Shown here in pieces: positions 59,346 through 64,000 of a stretch of DNA of 64,000 nucleotides (positions are counted from its first letter, which is position 1; every line of letters begins with the position of its first letter). Both the position numbers and the translations under genes were made by a program. The stretch is from Bombyx mori (Eukaryota > Arthropoda > Insecta > Lepidoptera > Bombycidae). The notes beneath the pieces were generated by a model. It worked only from the letters and a program-made list of their open reading frames with translations. It made no database searches and was not told where the DNA came from. The stretch is taken from assembly GCF_030269925.1 (NCBI RefSeq), contig NC_085121.1:8511501-8575500 (forward strand), given 5' to 3'.

Positions 59346-60800
59346 TTAGACAAAATAACTTAGTGACTTTCATTTTTAATCCGCGATGGTGGATATCCTT
59401 CGTGGTGGAAGCCATTCGTGTACATATATATAAGTATCTAAGAAAATAATGCTGCTATCTGCGGATTTTAAATTCGTCATAGCCGAATCACTCGATATCA
59501 AACAGACCTCGTTTAGACTTTGAAGGTTTTTTTTAATGTTCAATAAAACATTTACTCTTGTCCACGAATGATGTTCACATAAGCCAAATAAATCGATCAA
59601 CTTTGAAACTAAAAGTTAAACTAATAAAATGTATGTTGCTAAAATATTGAATTTGAACAACGCAAAAACTCATACTACGGAAAATATAAACTAACGAAAT
59701 TGACCTGAAATTCAGAAACACTTAACGAAATTCAGAGAAAAGAAAATACAGTCAACATGCGACCTCATTTCCAACAACTGAAGGTCAATCGTTCGATTCT
59801 AAGGAAATCACATAACGCCACCGATATCATTCGATATAAAACTTGGCTTATAAGGGCTCGGTTAAAGGGTAATAAAAAAAATAAAAAGCATACAACTTAT
59901 GTCAAACGAATTTACAGGCATTCAATAAGTTTGTATCGCTATCTATAAGAATGTTGTTTTCACACTTTCACCTACGAACTTACAGGAGGAACACAGCCTT
60001 TCTTTCTCTCTGGACTTCAAGCTAGAATTATTACCTACAAATTTAAATGGAAGCACATGAACAAGTACTAGATTTTAAATAAAAACAAATATAAAATCAA
60101 CCAAAGCGGTTCACTTAGAAAAAAGTTTTGAGAGACATTAAAAATATACAATCAAATTGAGAACGTTTTTTTTAATACATCAAAAAGAGCTCCACCTAAT
60201 AAAGCTTTATAGAAAAAAAAATGAAAATAGAAAAATAAACGCGCGCTTCTTTTATTATGAAATATAATATAAAAATAAATGATGATGAAATCTATTTTCT
60301 TTCTAGAGTGTTGAGCGAGATTTATTTTTAGTGTCAATCAGTGGTAAATCTGTTAATTACAGTGTTCCTGATTGTTTTAATAGTTACTAGATTGATTGAC
60401 GTTTGTAATCAATCTCTATGAGACGGATTTGTCAGAGTGGTATCATTAACGGCTATAAATTAATGTTTTTATTGTTAATCATTTATTAATTGCGTTATAG
60501 TTACATTAAAGAATGGGTATCTATTTCATTAGCAGACAAACGTTCCATATTCAAACTAATCCAAGCTAGGATTTTCTGAACACATACAGTGCAAAAGTGA
60601 ACAAACCGTCCGCAACTAAACTCCGTATCCCAAATATCTTATTAAGATACTCTTACTGGTAGTCGAATCCAGGCTCTATATATAGATTTTATCATAGTAT
60701 AAGTATATTAGTCACAATCACTTGACCAACAAGATGATAAAAATTTTAATTCTTAAGCTACTAGTATACTATTATTTTTAAAAAAATTTGCTTGATGATG

Positions 60801-62985
60801 TTTTTTTTTTTTTTTTTTTTTTTCCTGCCTATGCTGATAGCCTTGAGAGGCTATTTCAGCTTCGCCCTAACGTTAGTAGGTGAGCTCGCGGGGCTCAACC
60901 GGAGAGTTGCTAACACTGACCCTAGCAAGAGCAGTGCTTCGCAGAATCTATCACCGGATCGGAAACGCGACCCACTGAGAAGATCCGGCGAGAAACTCAG
61001 TGGGCTGTGTCTATGGGTTAGTTCACTCGTCGAGCCCTTCGTCGCAAGCGACGGGTTCGACGAGGACGGTGACCGGTGCTTGTGGTGCCTAAAAGCACCG
61101 TTAATGGATCAGGAGGATCCGTAATGACGTGCTTTGGGCGACGTCGACGGTTTACCATTCGGTCTACTGGGTCGGGTATGTAATTTCCAGCGGCTACGAT
61201 GAGAGGGTTCTCATGTCGTGCCGCCTTCTCAAAATGGCGCAGCGATGCCGACTGCAGATACTTACTAACTGAATCGAGCTCCAGGTCGTCGTGGAGATCC
61301 ACATTCCTAAGGAACCAAGGCGCTCCGACGGCTATCCTGCAGAATCGTGATTGAATAACCTGAAGGGATTTCAAGTGGGTGCGGGCTGCGTGAGCGAACA
61401 CTACGCTTGCATACGTCATGACGGGGCGTATACAAGTTTTGTAGAGGGTTACCTTATTGCGGAGGGACAGTTTGCTTCGACTACAAAGCATTGGATAGAG
61501 TCGTCCTAGGATAAACGCGGCGCGGTCGCGTACCGTTTTTATGTGGGGACGGAATGTCATCCCTCTGTCGAGGGTGACGCCTAGATATTTGACCTTCGAG
61601 ACCCACGGTATGGGCTGGCCAAAGAGAGTGATGGGACTAACGGCGGAGGTGTTTGCGCGCCTACTACGGAGTGGGATGCTCGAAGTGATGTTCGGAGGGC
61701 GACCCCTTTTGAAGAGCACCGCTGCGCTTTTCGTGGGGTTGATGTCTATTCGCCACTTCCGGAACCACTGTCCCATGGTGGCTACTGCGATCTGGAGTCG
61801 CCGATGAAGCAGCGACATCTTCCTACACGAGTAGTAGATAGCCGTGTCATCGGCGAAGAGCGCTAGATGGGTCTCCGGAGACCGGGGTATATCATTGATA
61901 TACAAACTAAATAATAACGGGGAGAGCGCGGAGCCTTGCGGGACTCCGGCGGTCAGTTGACGGGGACGAGAACGAGCTCCCTCTACTCGATATCGAAACG
62001 AACGGTTCGACAAGAAGACTCGTATGATGAGCACGAGTCTGTCTGGCACTCCCATGTTGTACAGTTTGTAAATTAAACCGTTGTGCCAGACTTTGTCGAA
62101 CGCCTTCGCGATGTCGAAGAAGAGGGCGCCGGTCGGGATTTGTTTACGCCTATTTAGTCCTATCAGAATGTGCTCCGTGAGGCGGTGCACTTGTTGTACG
62201 CACGAGTGTTTAGAGCGGAATCCGAATTGTTCGTCTATGAGAATTTTGTTCGCGGTAACAAAATCCCAGAGGCGTTTCCTAAGGAGCCGTTCGTAAATTT
62301 TTCCTATCGTCGAGAGGAGACTAATCGGACGGTACCTAGAAGTTTCGTTTGTCGGTTTGCCCGGCTTATGTATACCGATAACGTCCGCTTCTTTCCACAC
62401 CGCGGGAAAGATGCAGTGCGTCATAGCGGCATTTAAAATTGTAGCCAACATTGCTATCAGTTGGACTGGCAAGAGTTTTAGCGCGCGGTTGTGGATGCCG
62501 TCGGAGCCGGGTGCCTTCCTAGGTTGGAGGTTGTGGATCGCGTCTCTAACTTCGTCAGTGGTAATGGGGGGTAACGCGTCCGAGGGCGGCAGGGAAGCTC
62601 TGCGCTCGACCTCCCTGTCGACTAACTCGGTGTGTTCGGGGTCCGCGTGTTGAGTGCTGGTGGTGCACTGTTCTTGCAGTGCATCGGCCAGCAGCTCAGC
62701 CTTGTCATCGTCATCGAATGCCGGTGGTTGGCCTGAAGGGCGTACGAGGGGAGGCATAGTAGCGGTAGTTTCGGATTTGAGAGTCCTAGCTAGTCGCCAG
62801 TATGCTTGGTGGGAGGGCGCGAGTTGTTCTAAATAACTATGCCAATTAACGTTACGCGCGTCGCTTAAGCGGGAGTGGACTTCGCGTTGTAGACGACGCA
62901 TCCGAATCCGGTTTGAATGCGTGGGAAGACGATCGTAGGCCCGGATTGCCGCGTTCCTAACTCTTAAGAGATTCCTAAGATCGGG
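60801..62985 (-). mobile_element. BMC1-type (Jockey clade) LINE, 5'-truncated, young
   Basis: Perfect 11-bp target duplication GCTTGATGATG at 60790-60800 and 62986-62996. A 23-T run at 60801 is the poly(A) tail of the - strand element, followed by the 3' UTR also seen at 24814. The coding frame is open from the truncation point to the stop at 61018. Truncation falls in the endonuclease-RT linker, so the copy lacks the endonuclease and ORF1. Confidence 0.93.
61018..62985 (-). CDS. LINE reverse transcriptase, 5'-truncated ORF2
   Basis: First ATG at 62901 gives 627 residues, but the frame continues to the element's edge, so that ATG is probably internal. RT blocks in order, numbered from that Met: RKAPGSDGI (128-136), SRYRPISLL (188-196), LIDEQFGFRSKHS (221-233), ALFFDIAKAFDKVW (259-272, catalytic Asp263), AGVPQGSALSPLL (318-330), FADDTAIYY (349-357, the catalytic DD). 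A basic C-terminus ends the protein. All RT catalytic residues are present with no stop or frameshift. Jockey-clade features and the 3' UTR point to BMC1. Confidence 0.9.
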   Translation of the reverse strand, partial: PDLRNLLRVRNAAIRAYDRLPTHSNRIRMRRLQREVHSRLSDARNVNWHSYLEQLAPSHQAYWRLARTLKSETTATMPPLVRPSGQPPAFDDDDKAELLADALQEQCTTSTQHADPEHTELVDREVERRASLPPSDALPPITTDEVRDAIHNLQPRKAPGSDGIHNRALKLLPVQLIAMLATILNAAMTHCIFPAVWKEADVIGIHKPGKPTNETSRYRPISLLSTIGKIYERLLRKRLWDFVTANKILIDEQFGFRSKHSCVQQVHRLTEHILIGLNRRKQIPTGALFFDIAKAFDKVWHNGLIYKLYNMGVPDRLVLIIRVFLSNRSFRYRVEGARSRPRQLTAGVPQGSALSPLLFSLYINDIPRSPETHLALFADDTAIYYSCRKMSLLHRRLQIAVATMGQWFRKWRIDINPTKSAAVLFKRGRPPNITSSIPLRSRRANTSAVSPITLFGQPIPWVSKVKYLGVTLDRGMTFRPHIKTVRDRAAFILGRLYPMLCSRSKLSLRNKVTLYKTCIRPVMTYASVVFAHAARTHLKSLQVIQSRFCRIAVGAPWFLRNVDLHDDLELDSVSKYLQSASLRHFEKAARHENPLIVAAGNYIPDPVDRMVNRRRRPKHVITDPPDPLTVLLGTTSTGHRPRRTRRLRRRARRVN

Positions 62986-63122
62986 GCTTGATGATGATTT
63001 ATTCAGCTATTATTTAAAAGATTCGAGTAAATCTTTTATTGCCTCCGAAAGAAGTCATCTACAACTCAACTAATGGTGAATGGTTCCCGCCGCATAATCG
63101 CGAAATCGACAGAGATACTGTC

Positions 63123-63297
63123 AGTGTGCTTAGTGCGAGTTTTTTAACGTTCTCGATAGCGTAAAAGTTAACTTAAATTTGTATGGAGTTGGAACGGTTG
63201 CCTAAGTTTGCCGCTAGGGGCGCTGTACCAACTGCATATAAATTTGAGTTAACTTATACGCGATCGAGGACGTGAAAAAGCTCACACTAAGCACACT
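63123..63297. mobile_element. MITE family A, copy 3
   Basis: 175 bp, ends AGTGTGCTTAGTGCGAG and CTCACACTAAGCACACT; the interior (tatggagttggaacggttgcc, gccgctaggggcgctg) matches copies 1 and 2. No clear target duplication. Confidence 0.87.
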
Positions 63298-63315
63298 AGC
63301 CGTTGTCTGCCTGGC

Positions 63316-63563
63316 TTTTTTTTTTATTGCCTAGGTATGTGGACGAGCTCACAGCCCACCTGGTGTTAAGTGGTTACTGGAACCCATAGACATCTACAAC
63401 GTAAATGCGCCACACACCTTGAGATATAAGTTTGAAGGTCTCAGTATAGTTACAACGGCTGCCCCACCGTTCAAACCGAAACGCATTACTGCTCCACGGC
63501 AGAAATAAGCGGGGCGGTGGTACCTTCCCGTGCGGACTCACAAGAGGTCCTACCACCAGTAAT
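63316..63563 (-). repeat. Bm1-type SINE, 5'-truncated
   Basis: Reverse-oriented 3' body from a T run through tcacaagaggtcctaccaccagtaat, 18 bp from the MITE. Confidence 0.9.
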
Positions 63564-64000
63564 ATGGCTGAAGAACCAAGCCTCTTCAAAGTACTACCGA
63601 TAATTCTCTACTCTTTATTCTTCTCTTTCTATCTTCTGTACTATTGGTACATTATACTATGTGCTCTTATGGTTAGTATTGCTTCTGTGCGTACATCTGC
63701 AGGCGTAAAGGGCGAAAGAGCTTTTAGTTTATCCAATCCAACTGAGACGTCTCAAGTTGGGCGATGATTTTGTATTGTGTAGTCTGATACTGCTCATTAT
63801 GGGATGGGTCGAGCGCAGGATCGGTTGCCCATATAAGCATATATAAAATGTGGTACATCGTAAACTATGGACAAGGAAAGCTCTAAGCCGAGTAGAGTGG
63901 AAAGAAATAGAGGAGGCCTTGGCCAAAGTTGGGCAAACAGACGAAGTTGTCGATGTCATCGACTCGGCAGAGTCGTTAATTTAAATTTAGTATTTGTAAA

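Larger units (their letters stand above)
45853..60800. other. DNA upstream of Mmp1
   Basis: About 15 kb before the Mmp1 start codon, expected to contain its promoter and any 5' UTR exons. Holds Bm1 copies, LINE ends and MITEs. I find no protein-coding gene: the remaining open frames are short, lack domains and many lie inside repeats. Confidence 0.6.

Noticed and set aside
63830..63985. Possible LINE C-terminus (RVEWKEIEEA)
   Set aside because: One short suggestive motif only, cut by the window edge; not enough to call an element.
1..64000. CRISPR arrays, bacterial operons, ribosomal RNA genes
   Set aside because: The sequence is an insect nuclear region with introns; no such structures are present.

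Overview
The window is eukaryotic, from a lepidopteran, most likely the silkworm Bombyx mori or a close relative. It is AT-rich with long introns and is packed with repeats I recognise from that lineage: about a dozen Bm1-type SINE copies, BMC1-type LINE ends including one long copy, lepidopteran Helitrons, and several MITE families. Species assignment is inference from these repeats; I could not search a database.

Two protein-coding genes can be supported, and they converge. (1) At the left end, on the + strand, are the last two coding exons (1941-2295 and 3621-3964) of a cysteine-rich membrane protein. I read it as the insect NALF/FAM155/NLF-1 family, the auxiliary subunit of the NALCN sodium leak channel; its 5' exons lie left of the window. 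(2) On the - strand, twelve coding exons between 45704 and 11955 assemble, with every splice phase matching, into a 581-residue matrix metalloproteinase of the Mmp1 type. It has a signal peptide, cysteine switch, furin site, zinc-binding catalytic domain, hinge, four-bladed hemopexin domain and an acidic tail ending in a short hydrophobic stretch. About 34 kb of the window is this gene, mostly intron. Reading past the donor of exon 11 gives a different C-terminus, so two isoforms are possible.

Layout: 1-3964 NALF-like gene with a nested pair of MITEs; 3965-11954 convergent intergenic DNA with a mariner-like and a Harbinger-like MITE; 11955-45704 Mmp1 with a hAT MITE, two Helitrons, a triply nested LINE/LINE/Harbinger composite in intron 5, a 72-bp minisatellite beside exon 5, and a compact LTR retrotransposon in intron 1; 45.7-64 kb upstream DNA with Bm1 copies, two identical-length MITEs with 4-bp target duplications, LINE 3' ends, and a 2.2-kb BMC1-type LINE with a perfect 11-bp target duplication.

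The most interesting object is the LTR retrotransposon at 41793-44066. Its 192-bp LTRs differ at one base, it has a proline-tRNA type primer binding site and one intact 487-codon Gag-protease frame, but no reverse transcriptase, RNase H or integrase. It looks like a recently mobile Gag-only element that depends on a partner for replication. The rest of the unassigned sequence is intron or intergenic DNA in which I see no further gene.
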